NCBI GenBank assembly: GCA_021800255.1
Contig: JAJYZC010000014.1
Location: forward strand, 1-55,846
DNA: 55,846 nucleotides
Reading direction: 5' to 3'
Source: Acidobacteriota bacterium
GTDB lineage: Bacteria; Acidobacteriota; Terriglobia; Terriglobales; Acidobacteriaceae
Shown here: positions 9,561 to 19,421 of the stretch, piece after piece
Layout: every line of letters begins with the position of its first letter
Numbering within the stretch: position 1 is the first letter of the stretch
Notes under the pieces: generated by a model
Told to the model about the DNA's origin: nothing
Database searches by the model: none
What the model saw: only the letters and a program-made list of their open reading frames with translations
Made by a program: the position numbers and the translations under genes

Positions 9561-10838
9561 CTATTTTTTATTCAACGCCCTCTTCAGCACTGTCTCCAGC
9601 GCCGCCTTTACCTCGTCGTATTCCTTGGCGGCGAGCGTGCCGGCAATCTTCTCGCTCTCCAGAGCGAACAGTTCCTCTTTAAGTGCGTTTAGCAAGGCGG
9701 CGTCCTTGGTTGCGGGCGCGCCCGGCGCCGTGGGCGCGACGGGAACGGGCAATGCTCCGGCCGCGCCGGCAAGGCTGGAGACAGGCACAGCCTCCGCCAT
9801 GGGTTTGCGCAGCAAGAAGGCCGCTGCAATAGTCAACAGCAGCGCCAAGCCGCCCAGAATCCACCATTTGTACTTGGTCAGCGGATCGGGTGTGTCGATT
9901 GGTGCGCCGATGCCGCCGCCGGGTTGCCCGCCGTTGCCGTTCGCTGCCGATTCCTGGCCCCCACTGCTGTTGCCCTGCTCGCGGGGCATCGATCCAATGC
10001 CAGAGATTGTGAAGGCGATCAACTTACCGGCGGGCACATTCCGCGCCAGAAGGGTCTGCACGCCCGGATCCTCCTGAATCGGCGAAAAGTTCGCACCCGC
10101 TCCTGCCTGGAAGGTCATGCTCTTGGGCAGCAACACGCCCAGATCGTCCGCGGGCAGGGTGAGCAGCGAATGTAATGTGAGTGGACTGCCGGTGTATGGC
10201 AGGGTATAACCCACATCGAAGAGTGTGTCCTTGCTGCCCTGATCGGGCTGAATGGGAAAGTCGAATGCGTAGTGGCCCTTGGGACCATAGGGGTTCAACT
10301 GCACTGAGGTGGGCAGGCCGTTGGGCCGCTGCGCGCCGGTCTCGGTAATGGTGGCGTTGGCGGGCAGCACGATCTCAAACGAGTGGGAGCTATACTGAGT
10401 GACCGGCGGCGAGCTGAGATTGTGCACAAAGTAGCGCTCGTCCACGTCAAGCTGCCCGTTGGCCGCCTGGACTTCGAGAACGTCGGCTTCAATGCGCACT
10501 CCAGCGACTTTGGCCTTCACGTCATAAACCGGGATGTCGCCCGGTCCGCCGTCCTGGGGCGCGGCGATAAAGTAGGGCGCGCCCTGGTGCATCACGCGAA
10601 TCAGGTATGGGCCGCTGCCTGGCTCGGTCAGCGAATAGTGCCCTTCGGCGTTGGTGGTGGCATGCGCTACTTGGGCCATCGCGGCCTGCACGTCCACCAG
10701 CGCCACGGTGTCGCCAGCGGCGGGATTGCCCGTGGTTTTGTCGGTCACCGTCCCGGTGACTGTGGCTGCCTGGGCCAGCGCGCCGGCAAACATCAGGACG
10801 AAGGCGGCAGCGTAAAGTATAGATCGATCTTTTTTCAT
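9561..10838 (-). CDS. Exported carboxypeptidase-regulatory-like protein with CcmI-like tail
   Basis: About 425 residues. The start at 10838 gives a clear signal peptide (MKKDRSILYAAAFVLMFAGALAQA). Residues about 25-110 form a carboxypeptidase-regulatory/Ig-like domain (TVTGTVTDKTTGNPAAGDTVALV, with NAEGHYSLTEPGSG), followed by a long beta-rich part, a Gly/Ser-rich linker near 315-335 and one membrane helix near 345-365. The cytoplasmic tail ends in a helical segment (LKEELFALESEKIAGTLAAKEYDEVK) resembling the helical region of CcmI-type proteins and the small gene just upstream. It is last in the leftward ccmF-ccmH-CcmI-like series, so a link with cytochrome c maturation is plausible but unproven. 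Confidence 0.65.
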   Translation of the reverse strand: MKKDRSILYAAAFVLMFAGALAQAATVTGTVTDKTTGNPAAGDTVALVDVQAAMAQVAHATTNAEGHYSLTEPGSGPYLIRVMHQGAPYFIAAPQDGGPGDIPVYDVKAKVAGVRIEADVLEVQAANGQLDVDERYFVHNLSSPPVTQYSSHSFEIVLPANATITETGAQRPNGLPTSVQLNPYGPKGHYAFDFPIQPDQGSKDTLFDVGYTLPYTGSPLTLHSLLTLPADDLGVLLPKSMTFQAGAGANFSPIQEDPGVQTLLARNVPAGKLIAFTISGIGSMPREQGNSSGGQESAANGNGGQPGGGIGAPIDTPDPLTKYKWWILGGLALLLTIAAAFLLRKPMAEAVPVSSLAGAAGALPVPVAPTAPGAPATKDAALLNALKEELFALESEKIAGTLAAKEYDEVKAALETVLKRALNKK

Positions 10839-10988
10839 GGTCTTCAAGTATCCTATCCGTGCGCCTCGGTGCGGCTCCTGCGGCAAAAGTTGAGAGCTGA
10901 ACACGCCCCTTCAGCCCGCTTTTCCTCACGAGGCTATGCAGGTGATTGCTCCCATTGTAAAGGTCCCGGCCGATACGGCAGGCCCATC

Positions 10989-11267
10989 TCACGCCTGCTG
11001 CGCGCGTTCGATTTCGGCCAGCAAATCCGCCGTTTCGCGTTCGAGCAGCCCGCGCTGGACAAGGAAGTCCTCTTCAGGATATTTGCCGGCGTGGTACTCG
11101 AAGTTCAGGTCGCGCAGGTTCTCGTAGAGCTGCTCCTTACGTTCCAGCAGAAAGTCCAGACGGGACTTCTCGCGATGGGTGGCGAAGATGTTGTCGGGCC
11201 AAAAGGTGTAAACCAGGAGTGCGAATAAAAGAAACAATCCGGCCGCCAGGCCCTGGGTCTCCGGCAT
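10989..11267 (-). CDS. Small CcmI-like membrane protein
   Basis: A 92-residue protein with one N-terminal membrane helix (GLAAGLFLLFALLVYTFWP) followed by an amphipathic helical region, ERKEQLYENLRDLNFEYHAGKYPEEDF. That helix, the tight turn with GKYPEEDF, and a second helix with RGLLERE are what is seen in the N-terminal part of CcmI/CycH, the apocytochrome chaperone subunit of the System I haem lyase. The TPR part of CcmI is absent, so this is a stub. It starts 3 bp after the ccmH stop, consistent with one operon and translational coupling. It may act with CcmF and CcmH in presenting apocytochrome c. Confidence 0.7.
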   Translation of the reverse strand: MPETQGLAAGLFLLFALLVYTFWPDNIFATHREKSRLDFLLERKEQLYENLRDLNFEYHAGKYPEEDFLVQRGLLERETADLLAEIERAQQA

Positions 11268-11270
11268 AGT

Positions 11271-11780
11271 CTAAAATCCTTCCTCGCTGCCGGTCTCCCG
11301 GCGAATTTTCTCCAGCCGCTCGCGCTCCGCAGGGGCCAGGGCTGCCGCCTCGGTAGGCGCCGGCGTCTTGCCGCCAGGCAGATCCGCCCACCTGTGCAGG
11401 AGCAGAATGGTTCCTAACAGAGCCGCGCCAAAGACCGCGAAAGGCGCGATCCAGGCCACCAGATCGAAGCCATGCGCAGGCGGCGCCGCCAGCACCGTCA
11501 TGCCGTACTTGGCGGCAAACCAAGCCAAAATCTGCTGGTCGGTTTTGCCGGAGGCAATCTGCGCGGTGAGCTCGGCCATCTCCGGGCCGCGCGACGAGCA
11601 GCCGATGGTGGCGCACTCGCCTAGCACTTCATTGCAGCCGCAGGTGCACATCAGCCGGTGGTCAAGATTGTTGAAGCGCGAACTGGCGTTGGTGGCGCCC
11701 AGCGAAAAACACACCGCCGCGGCCAGCACCAGGCATTCCACCGCTCTCGTCCAAACGGTCATGCGCAACGGAGATGCCAT
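11271..11780 (-). CDS. ccmH: Cytochrome c maturation thiol oxidoreductase CcmH
   Basis: CcmH/CycL family, which reduces the CXXCH thiols of apocytochrome c in the periplasm before haem ligation. An N-terminal hydrophobic signal/anchor (VECLVLAAAVCFSLGATNA) is followed by the redox motif region LMCTCGCNEVLGEC. The core has the usual spacing, though the family consensus is LRCLVCQN, so this is the acidobacterial/CcmH2-like Cys-rich variant with several extra Cys. A three-helix bundle with GKTDQQILAWFAAKYG precedes a C-terminal membrane helix near residues 120-140 and a charged tail. The ATG at 11780 overlaps the ccmF stop by one base (TGATG). It is between ccmF and a CcmI-like gene, as expected. 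Confidence 0.88.
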   Translation of the reverse strand: MASPLRMTVWTRAVECLVLAAAVCFSLGATNASSRFNNLDHRLMCTCGCNEVLGECATIGCSSRGPEMAELTAQIASGKTDQQILAWFAAKYGMTVLAAPPAHGFDLVAWIAPFAVFGAALLGTILLLHRWADLPGGKTPAPTEAAALAPAERERLEKIRRETGSEEGF

Positions 11781-13843
11781 CAGTCACCACCCTTCAGCGC
11801 AGGCTCGGCGTGCATTCTGGCCGCCGCGGGCACGCGCAAGGCTGCGGTCGCCGGGCTCAAGCTGGGCACCAGCGCCATGAGCGTGCCAATGACAATGACC
11901 AGCAGTCCTGCCCAGATCCAGCCCACCAGGGGGTTCAGAAACGCCTTAATGATGGGCTGGCCGGTGGTGGGATTAGTGCCTTCAAACACCACGTAAAGAT
12001 CCCAGACGGGCGTGGAGTGGATCGACACCATGGTCTCCGGCTGATCGCTGGCCAGGTAGATACGCCTTTCCGGAGTGATCTGAAACTGCCGCTTGCCGCC
12101 CTCGTAGACGTTCAAAAGCGCGTACTCAGAGTCGTAGTTGGAGTTCGAATCCTGCGTAAAGCCCACCTCTTCCAGCCGGTAGGGACCGATGGTCAGGCTC
12201 TGGTTGAGGGCCATCTCGGCTTGACGGTTTTGGTTGAAGGCCGAACCGGCCAAGCCCACCACCACCACCACTACACCCAGATGCACGATGTAGCCGCCGT
12301 AGCGGCGTGTGTTGCGGCGCATCAGCATCCATGTGCCTACCAGCAGATTGCGGTTGGTTTGACGCGCAATGACACGCGCTCCGCGCAAAAACTCCGACAA
12401 AACCGCGGTGACCACGGCCGCGCCCACCGAGAAGGCGATCAGCGCGAAGAAATCGCCGCGGCTGAAGGCGCCGTTTCGCCACGGTTGCACGCCCACGGCC
12501 AGCAGCACGATCACCGCCGACCACAAAACAATGACCGGAAGTATAAAGTTGCGCCGGATGCTCCGGAACGAGGTGGACCGCCAAGGAAGCAGCGGCCCTA
12601 CGCCGGTAAGAAACAGCAGAAACAGTCCGATAGGAATGGCCACGCGGTCATAAAAGGGCGGTCCCACCGTTACCTTGGTTCCCTGCACGTATTCCGAGAT
12701 GATGGGAAACAGCGTGCCCCACAAAATCACGAAGCAGGCCGTCAGCAGCACCAGGTTGTTGAACAGAAAGCTCGACTCGCGGCTGACCAGGGACTCAATC
12801 TGGTGTTCGCTTTGCAAATGATCGCGCTGCAAGATGTAGGTGAAGGTGCAGATTGCCAGCACGATCCCCATAAAGGTGATGAACCAGTTGCTGATGGACG
12901 ATTGCGCGAAGGCGTGAACCGAGCTAACCAGCCCGCCACGGGTCAGCGTTGTTCCCAGTATTGTCAGCAGGAACGTCGAGAAGATCAGCCACACGTTCCA
13001 GCTCTTCATCATGCCCTTTTTTTCCTGCATCATCACCGAGTGCAGGAAGGCCGTGCCCGTCAGCCAGGGCATAAAGCTGGCGTTTTCCACCGGGTCCCAG
13101 CCCCAGTATCCGCCCCATCCCAGCACCGCGTAGGCCCAGTGCATACCCAGAAAGATGCCGCAGGTCAAAAACATCCACGTCACCATGGTCCAGCGGCGGG
13201 TGATCCGGATCCATTTCTCGCCCGGATAGCGCATCATCAGCGCCCCCAGCGCAAATGCGAAGGGCACCGAGAAGCCCACGTAGCCCAGGTAAAGCATGGG
13301 CGGATGAATCACCATCTCCGGGTACTGCAACAGAGGATTCAGCCCGTTGCCGTCGGTGGGCATGGGACCGTTAAAGAGCGAGAAGGGTGGCACCGCAAAG
13401 TTCAGCAGCAGGAAAAAGAACACCTGGATGCCCGCCAGGATCGTCCCCGCATAGGCGTAGAGCTTCACGTCGTTCTTGTGCATCAGGCGCAGCACGAACC
13501 CGTATCCCGCCAGCAGCCAGGCCCAAAACAGCAGCGAGCCTTCCTGTCCGCTCCACAGCGCCGCGAACTTGTAGGCGGCGGGCAGGGCGCGGTTGGAGTG
13601 CTCCATGATGTAGGTAATAGAGAAATTGTTGGTGAAGGCTGCCCAGACCAGCGCGAAGACGGCCCCTGACGTGGCCACGAAGCTGGCAATTCCCGCTCGC
13701 CGCGCGGTATCGGCCAGCCGCTCCGGCGAGATGCGCGACGGCCTTCCAGTTGCGATCAGCCGCAGCGCCACGGCCCCCGCAACCAGATTGTAGGCCGCGA
13801 ATGCTAAGGCAATGAGAAGAGTAAAACTACCGAATGCTGCCAT
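11780..13843 (-). CDS. ccmF: Haem lyase subunit CcmF
   Basis: CcmF carries out haem attachment to apocytochrome c with CcmH and CcmI in the inner membrane. It is 687 residues, with about fifteen membrane helices. The periplasmic haem-handling WWD domain is visible as WGGYWGWDPVENASFMPWL near residues 230-250, flanked by conserved His (GMHWAYAVLG, LHSVMMQEKKGMMK). The ORF starts at an ATG with MAAFGSFTLLIALAFAAYN. The gene heads a leftward operon with ccmH and a CcmI-like gene and overlaps ccmH by one base. ccmABCDE are not in the window, so the System I genes are split or lie elsewhere. A 631-residue open frame antisense to this gene is a composition artefact. Confidence 0.95.
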   Translation of the reverse strand: MAAFGSFTLLIALAFAAYNLVAGAVALRLIATGRPSRISPERLADTARRAGIASFVATSGAVFALVWAAFTNNFSITYIMEHSNRALPAAYKFAALWSGQEGSLLFWAWLLAGYGFVLRLMHKNDVKLYAYAGTILAGIQVFFFLLLNFAVPPFSLFNGPMPTDGNGLNPLLQYPEMVIHPPMLYLGYVGFSVPFAFALGALMMRYPGEKWIRITRRWTMVTWMFLTCGIFLGMHWAYAVLGWGGYWGWDPVENASFMPWLTGTAFLHSVMMQEKKGMMKSWNVWLIFSTFLLTILGTTLTRGGLVSSVHAFAQSSISNWFITFMGIVLAICTFTYILQRDHLQSEHQIESLVSRESSFLFNNLVLLTACFVILWGTLFPIISEYVQGTKVTVGPPFYDRVAIPIGLFLLFLTGVGPLLPWRSTSFRSIRRNFILPVIVLWSAVIVLLAVGVQPWRNGAFSRGDFFALIAFSVGAAVVTAVLSEFLRGARVIARQTNRNLLVGTWMLMRRNTRRYGGYIVHLGVVVVVVGLAGSAFNQNRQAEMALNQSLTIGPYRLEEVGFTQDSNSNYDSEYALLNVYEGGKRQFQITPERRIYLASDQPETMVSIHSTPVWDLYVVFEGTNPTTGQPIIKAFLNPLVGWIWAGLLVIVIGTLMALVPSLSPATAALRVPAAARMHAEPALKGGD

Positions 13844-14043
13844 TGAGACTCCAAGATGATTCTCGCACCCAGGCGGGGCTCCGCTTGCTGCCCAACAAGA
13901 TCATTCTCAATCCATAATAGTCTTTCCGCGTGTGATTTAGCTCACACTACGAGCGCCTGCAACGAAAAATGGCGGCCCTAAAGCGAAGACGGAATGGACA
14001 CACGAAGGAAGATTTTGTGCGCGTCATCACCCAGCCCGGCGTC

Positions 14044-14424
14044 TCAGGCTGTTTTGCGCTCAGTTTTTGCAAGCATTTGGCCGACCGCAGCCAGCATCTC
14101 GTCGGTTGTGAAGGGCTTGTGCAGGAAGCGCACGTGGTCACCGGCGTAATCGCTTGGAGTCTCTTCGCCGTTGCCCAGAACCAGCACCGGAAGCGCCGGC
14201 ATACGAGTGTGCAATTCGGCCACAAACGCCGGACCGCTAATGCCCGCCGAATGGTGGCAGGAGACAACCATCCCCAAATTGGCGGCAAACGGTTGCTGCT
14301 CGACGAGGCACAGCGCCTCGGCTGCATCGACGACGCGACGCACATCAGAGAATTTCTTCTCGAGAACCGATTTACGCACGAATGCCTGGAGTGGGTCGTT
14401 CTCTACCAAAAGAATTGTCGTCAT
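14044..14424 (-). CDS. Degenerate response-regulator receiver domain protein
   Basis: A single 126-residue receiver-like domain without output domain. The N-terminal acidic cluster is present (LLVENDPL, residues 5-12), and so is the C-terminal Lys-Pro (FLHKPF, Lys103). The phospho-acceptor strand that should read LLDxxMPxxxG reads VVSCHHSAGISG, so the Asp position falls on Cys56 (or Ser55), and the switch Thr/Ser near residue 84 is Gly. This should not be phosphorylated in the normal way and may be a constitutive or ligand-controlled pseudo-receiver. It stands alone between ccmF and uvrB, about 140 bp downstream of uvrB's stop in the same direction. The possible partner is unknown. Confidence 0.78.
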   Translation of the reverse strand: MTTILLVENDPLQAFVRKSVLEKKFSDVRRVVDAAEALCLVEQQPFAANLGMVVSCHHSAGISGPAFVAELHTRMPALPVLVLGNGEETPSDYAGDHVRFLHKPFTTDEMLAAVGQMLAKTERKTA

Positions 14425-14565
14425 GTGCCCCTGAGCCCACGCGGCTGCTAGCTGAACGCGCCGTCCTCACCTATCTAGGTACGAACTAAGACTAAGATGA
14501 TGTTAAGGGCCGGTTTCGTTGCCTGAGCGGCAGCCCCGTCCGCAGGAGCCTCATCCGTAGGAGCC

Positions 14566-16557
<1,992 letters not shown>

Positions 16558-16691
16558 AGGGAGATTATAGCGCGGAGTGGCGAAGATTAGGCGAACAATG
16601 GGGTGGCAAATCAGCAAGCGAACTGAGGAGCCGCCGGGTGTACACTTTCGCTGTCCGCGCGTCGCATCTTTCCTCCGGCAGGTAGGCTAAA

Positions 16692-18644
16692 GTGTCACAC
16701 ACTTTATCGGAGCAGCTTGCTGCGTTTCCGCTCCTAACCACTGTTTTGCGTGTTGATTTTGCTCTCTACGAGACCCCTGACTCATTCAATAAGGCCGTCT
16801 TGATTCTCTCGAATTGGGCGAACGAAAAATGCCTGCCGTTTCGCGTCGCAATCCCTACGGATGACGTGCAATTGAGCCACGCAGGTGAACAGTTCCGCGT
16901 AGAGTTTAGCCGAACAGACGATGCTTGGGCCTTGTTTCTTGAGCACCCCGACTCGCGACAAGAATCCAGATCTTGGATTTGTGAAATCGCCCTCGAATCA
17001 AAAGATGGCAAGACACGATTTTCTACACGCCTCAGCCATCGCCAGCCAATGAATCGCCCCCTCCCGCTGCCAAGAGCGCCGAAATATCTCGCTGAGATCG
17101 TGAAAAACATAGGGGCAGTCGATCACAGAATCCTTGAAGAAGCTCCATTACAGATCACTGGTTCCACAGTTTCAACGTTTACTGACCTCTTAGAGTCAAA
17201 GTCACGACGCTTGCCTATTATTGCGATTAGTGACGATGACTTGACCGGAGAACCGGTCTGCGATCCACAGAAAATTGCTGACTTCAATCGCGGAGTAGCC
17301 CACGTCGTACATCTAGACACGGGCGCAAGCTGGGCCTTGACCAATTACTGGGGCAAGGAGTGGTCGACCTATCAGGGGGCGGTGCGCTGCTATTTACCTG
17401 GACTCGATCACAAATCAGGGGAACCCCTTCATCATCGTCTGTGGTTTGCTCAAACCATTCGAAGGTTGAATGCCAACTACGCTGATGGTTTTCTAAACCA
17501 ATGTCTGCGCCAGGTTTTTGCAACCGTTACGGCGCAATTCGAGCCATTTTCTTTACTTAGTCCCGCTGCGGTAGGTCGCCGGTTGTCGGAGGCTACCGCT
17601 GCCCTAAAGGATACAATTGCTTCAGATATCCTCAAGGAAGAGATCGTAGCCAGTCAGGCTTCGGCCGAAGCCGGCTGGATGGACAAACCTCTGGTCGAGC
17701 CTGTTGCACCTGCAATTCTGCCCGAGGTAGCAGAAGAGAGAGAGAAGGCGGCACAACTTGAGAAGGAATACCAAGAAAAGATTGAAATCCTTACTGCTCA
17801 GCTGAAAGCGGTAGAAGATCAGTTACAGGAAGCGCGTAATCAAATTGCCCAAGAGAGAGTGGAGTTCGAGAACCTCAAGAATGAGCTAGAGCTTTACAAG
17901 CAGGTTTGCGAAGAGCTGGAACTAAAGAACGCTGTATTGACAGGGAAGGCAACGCCAGAGATATCCGAAGTCATCCGGGCAATGTGGAAGAATTTTTCCG
18001 GATTCTTCCAATCCATCCAGAACCTTGCTGCGCAGTACAAGCGGGTCGAATTGGAGGTTGCGGATAAGGAAAACATTGAGCGAGCGCTTGAGAAAACGAA
18101 AACTGATAACTATGCGTTGCGCGCTCAAATTGAAGTGCTAAAGATGCGCAGGCAGGGTGTCTCACCTGCAAAAGCCGAACTGTATCTCAATGATCCTGAT
18201 TCATTGAGAAGCTTCATGGGCGACCAGACCTACGGAAGTGTTGTTATTTTGCAAAGCGCGGAGAAATCGTATCGTGATTATCCGTTCAATGATTTGGAAC
18301 GAATGACGGAAGGGTTAGCGATTCTTCGGGACTACTATCTTCCCATGAAACTTGCAACAGGAGAGGAAGCGTCCAAGCTGCATGAGGAATTTGAACAACA
18401 TATTAAATCTGGGAAATTCACACACGGGTGGACAGCCAAAGAAGCGAACCTGAAACATAACGAAGATGATCACACCGTAAGAACACCAGATGGCCGAAGA
18501 GTCCGATGTGAAAAGATACGGGACAAAGCAGCAAATTTGAATTGGCAATTCTTCTTCTGCGTTTATTTTGCCTGGGACGAAGTTGAAAGGGTGTTATACA
18601 TAAAAGGGTTCGGCCACGGGGAATCGCCTTCCGCCCACACATAA
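16692..18644 (+). CDS. Large coiled-coil protein of unknown function in a low-GC island
   Basis: 650 residues, not assignable to a named family. The start is GTG at 16692 with an AGGTAGG-like site just upstream. Residues 1-335 are a mixed globular region with an acidic motif (IAISDDDLTGEP) and HLDTGASWAL...WSTYQGAV. About 344-417 and 448-487 are strongly coiled-coil. The C-terminal 160 residues form a compact domain with a conserved-looking end: KHNEDDHTVRTPDGRRVRCEKIR, then VYFAWDEVERVLYIKGFGHGE. That tail resembles, from memory, a beta-strand WD-E..v.igH-G module seen in small toxin/nuclease-like proteins; this is not a domain hit. G+C is low (24 of 60 bases in the line from 18361, 22 of 60 from 18241), against 41 of 60 in pncB at 25021. 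A defence or mobile-island function is possible but unproven. Confidence 0.7.
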   Translation: MSHTLSEQLAAFPLLTTVLRVDFALYETPDSFNKAVLILSNWANEKCLPFRVAIPTDDVQLSHAGEQFRVEFSRTDDAWALFLEHPDSRQESRSWICEIALESKDGKTRFSTRLSHRQPMNRPLPLPRAPKYLAEIVKNIGAVDHRILEEAPLQITGSTVSTFTDLLESKSRRLPIIAISDDDLTGEPVCDPQKIADFNRGVAHVVHLDTGASWALTNYWGKEWSTYQGAVRCYLPGLDHKSGEPLHHRLWFAQTIRRLNANYADGFLNQCLRQVFATVTAQFEPFSLLSPAAVGRRLSEATAALKDTIASDILKEEIVASQASAEAGWMDKPLVEPVAPAILPEVAEEREKAAQLEKEYQEKIEILTAQLKAVEDQLQEARNQIAQERVEFENLKNELELYKQVCEELELKNAVLTGKATPEISEVIRAMWKNFSGFFQSIQNLAAQYKRVELEVADKENIERALEKTKTDNYALRAQIEVLKMRRQGVSPAKAELYLNDPDSLRSFMGDQTYGSVVILQSAEKSYRDYPFNDLERMTEGLAILRDYYLPMKLATGEEASKLHEEFEQHIKSGKFTHGWTAKEANLKHNEDDHTVRTPDGRRVRCEKIRDKAANLNWQFFFCVYFAWDEVERVLYIKGFGHGESPSAHT

Positions 18645-18736
18645 TCCCGAACACAGTAAATCGATCTCAAAGCTCAGATCGCAATCCTCGTCTCGGTTGC
18701 CGATACCCCATCCTAGACGCTTTCTTTGCATTTTCA

Positions 18737-18801
18737 GGGTGGGATGAACCACCATCCGCACCACCGTCTTCGTCCCGGAGGGACGAATCGAAGATAGCCC
18801 A
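18737..18801. repeat. 65-bp palindrome-bearing repeat, copy A
   Basis: Shares 58 of 65 positions by eye with 19258-19322, in the same orientation 521 bp away. The core is CGTCCC-GGA-GGGACG. The flanks GGGTGGGATGAACCACC (left) and CGAAGATAGCCCA (right) are conserved. No ORF lies in it. It is a REP-like or MITE-like dispersed element. Confidence 0.8.
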
Positions 18802-18869
18802 GGATGAAAACCTGGGAAACTTGCGCCCACGCCACCTCCGCCGTCCCGTAGGGCCGGCGCGAACCCCGC

Positions 18870-18977
18870 TCACCCCCACACATACCGCGGATCGTATTCA
18901 ATCTGGTGCTTCTTCAAAAATGCAACGTACTCCGCCTGAAGATCCCGCTTGCGATGATACTCCTGGCAGTTGTTCCC
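18870..18977 (-). pseudogene. C-terminal remnant of a Y1 (IS200-like / REP-associated) transposase
   Basis: The minus strand reads 35 codons ending in a stop: EYHRKRDLQAEYVAFLKK followed by HQIEYDPRYVWG and the stop at 18870-18872. This closely resembles the C-terminus I know from Y1-family transposases of Acidobacteriota and Planctomycetota, which end (EEHHRKRxFxEEYxxxLKKxxxEYDxRYxWD). No catalytic HUH or Tyr region is present upstream, where the frame enters repeat sequence. The remnant lies between the two 65-bp repeats, together with a broken HTH gene. It is a decayed insertion; identity of the family is from memory, not a search. Confidence 0.6.
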
Positions 18978-19002
18978 ATCTCATAGTGAAGACCTTACAA
19001 AA

Positions 19003-19048
19003 CCAGGGTGCCAGGGTGCCCCCGGTCCCTCGCCTTTGGGGACCGGGG
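19003..19048. repeat. Direct repeat plus perfect hairpin in the island
   Basis: CCAGGGTG occurs twice in tandem at 19003-19018. It is followed by a perfect 10-bp stem, CCCCGGTCCC (19020-19029) and GGGACCGGGG (19039-19048), with a 9-base loop. A related but imperfect hairpin lies at about 20277-20303. REP-like sequence; a terminator role is possible but no T-run follows. Confidence 0.6.
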
Positions 19049-19089
19049 ATAGCGTAGGGCCCAACGATCCGGGTCGTCCCGCGACCGAA

Positions 19090-19256
19090 TCACGCGCTCT
19101 TCGCCAGCGTGCGCATCACGAATTGGGGGTCGGCGGCAATGAGGGTAAAAGCGCGCGAGCGGCGGCTTCCGGCTGGCGGCGGCCCGACTCCCAATGACGA
19201 ACCGCATCCACCGGCAAACCAAAACGATGGGCGAAGCGTTCCTGGCTGAAGCACAC
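19090..19256 (-). pseudogene. Broken XRE-type HTH antitoxin-like gene fragment
   Basis: Minus-strand codons read FSQERFAHRFGLPVDAVRHW and ESGRRQPEAAARA, which is the recognition helix-turn-helix of a HigA/XRE-type antitoxin of the pattern LSQ..FA..FG....T...WE.G.R.P. In the frame shifted near GCGCGCTTTTACC the tail continues as AFTLIAADPQFVMRTLAKSA, matching the expected end of this family (LxxIxxxPxxVxxxL). So the gene carries a frameshift. Its N-terminus is missing: the 65-bp repeat (19258-19322) abuts the first residue of the fragment. No toxin partner is visible. It is not expected to make a functional protein. Confidence 0.6.
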
Positions 19257-19257
19257 G

Positions 19258-19322
19258 GGGTGGGATGAACCACCGCCTGCGCAACCGTCTTCGTCCCGTA
19301 GGGACGAACCGAAGATAGCCCA
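19258..19322. repeat. 65-bp palindrome-bearing repeat, copy B
   Basis: Second copy of the element at 18737-18801, with core TCGTCCC-GTA-GGGACGA, a perfect 7-bp stem with a 3-base loop. It abuts the truncated HTH fragment (19090-19256), consistent with insertion into or deletion next to that gene. Confidence 0.8.
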
Positions 19323-19421
19323 CAGGCATCGAGAGGATTGGCGGTTCGATGACGATTGGCGCGATTCTGTCTGGGTTCCGGCTACCGCGCAGCACCCGGC
19401 TTTTGTGCTAAGGTTCCAACC

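Larger units (their letters stand above)
18645..19421. other. Accessory intergenic stretch: repeats and gene remnants
   Basis: No intact gene is supported in these 777 bases. They hold two 65-bp direct repeats, a transposase C-terminal remnant, a hairpin cluster and a broken HTH gene, all described separately. The ends (18645-18736 and 19323-19421) show nothing recognisable apart from the upstream leader of the methyltransferase. Confidence 0.7.

Noticed and set aside
12141..12165. tRNA T-arm-like string (GAGTTCGAATCCTGC)
   Set aside because: It lies inside ccmF coding sequence and no acceptor, D or anticodon arms pair with it.
11774..13669. 631-codon plus-strand open frame opposite ccmF
   Set aside because: It is antisense to a clear ccmF, is rich in His/Gln/Arg, and has no recognisable family. 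High GC at third positions of ccmF explains the open frame.
18654..19421. CRISPR-like array
   Set aside because: Only two copies of a 65-bp palindromic repeat, 521 bp apart, with no regular spacers and no cas genes.
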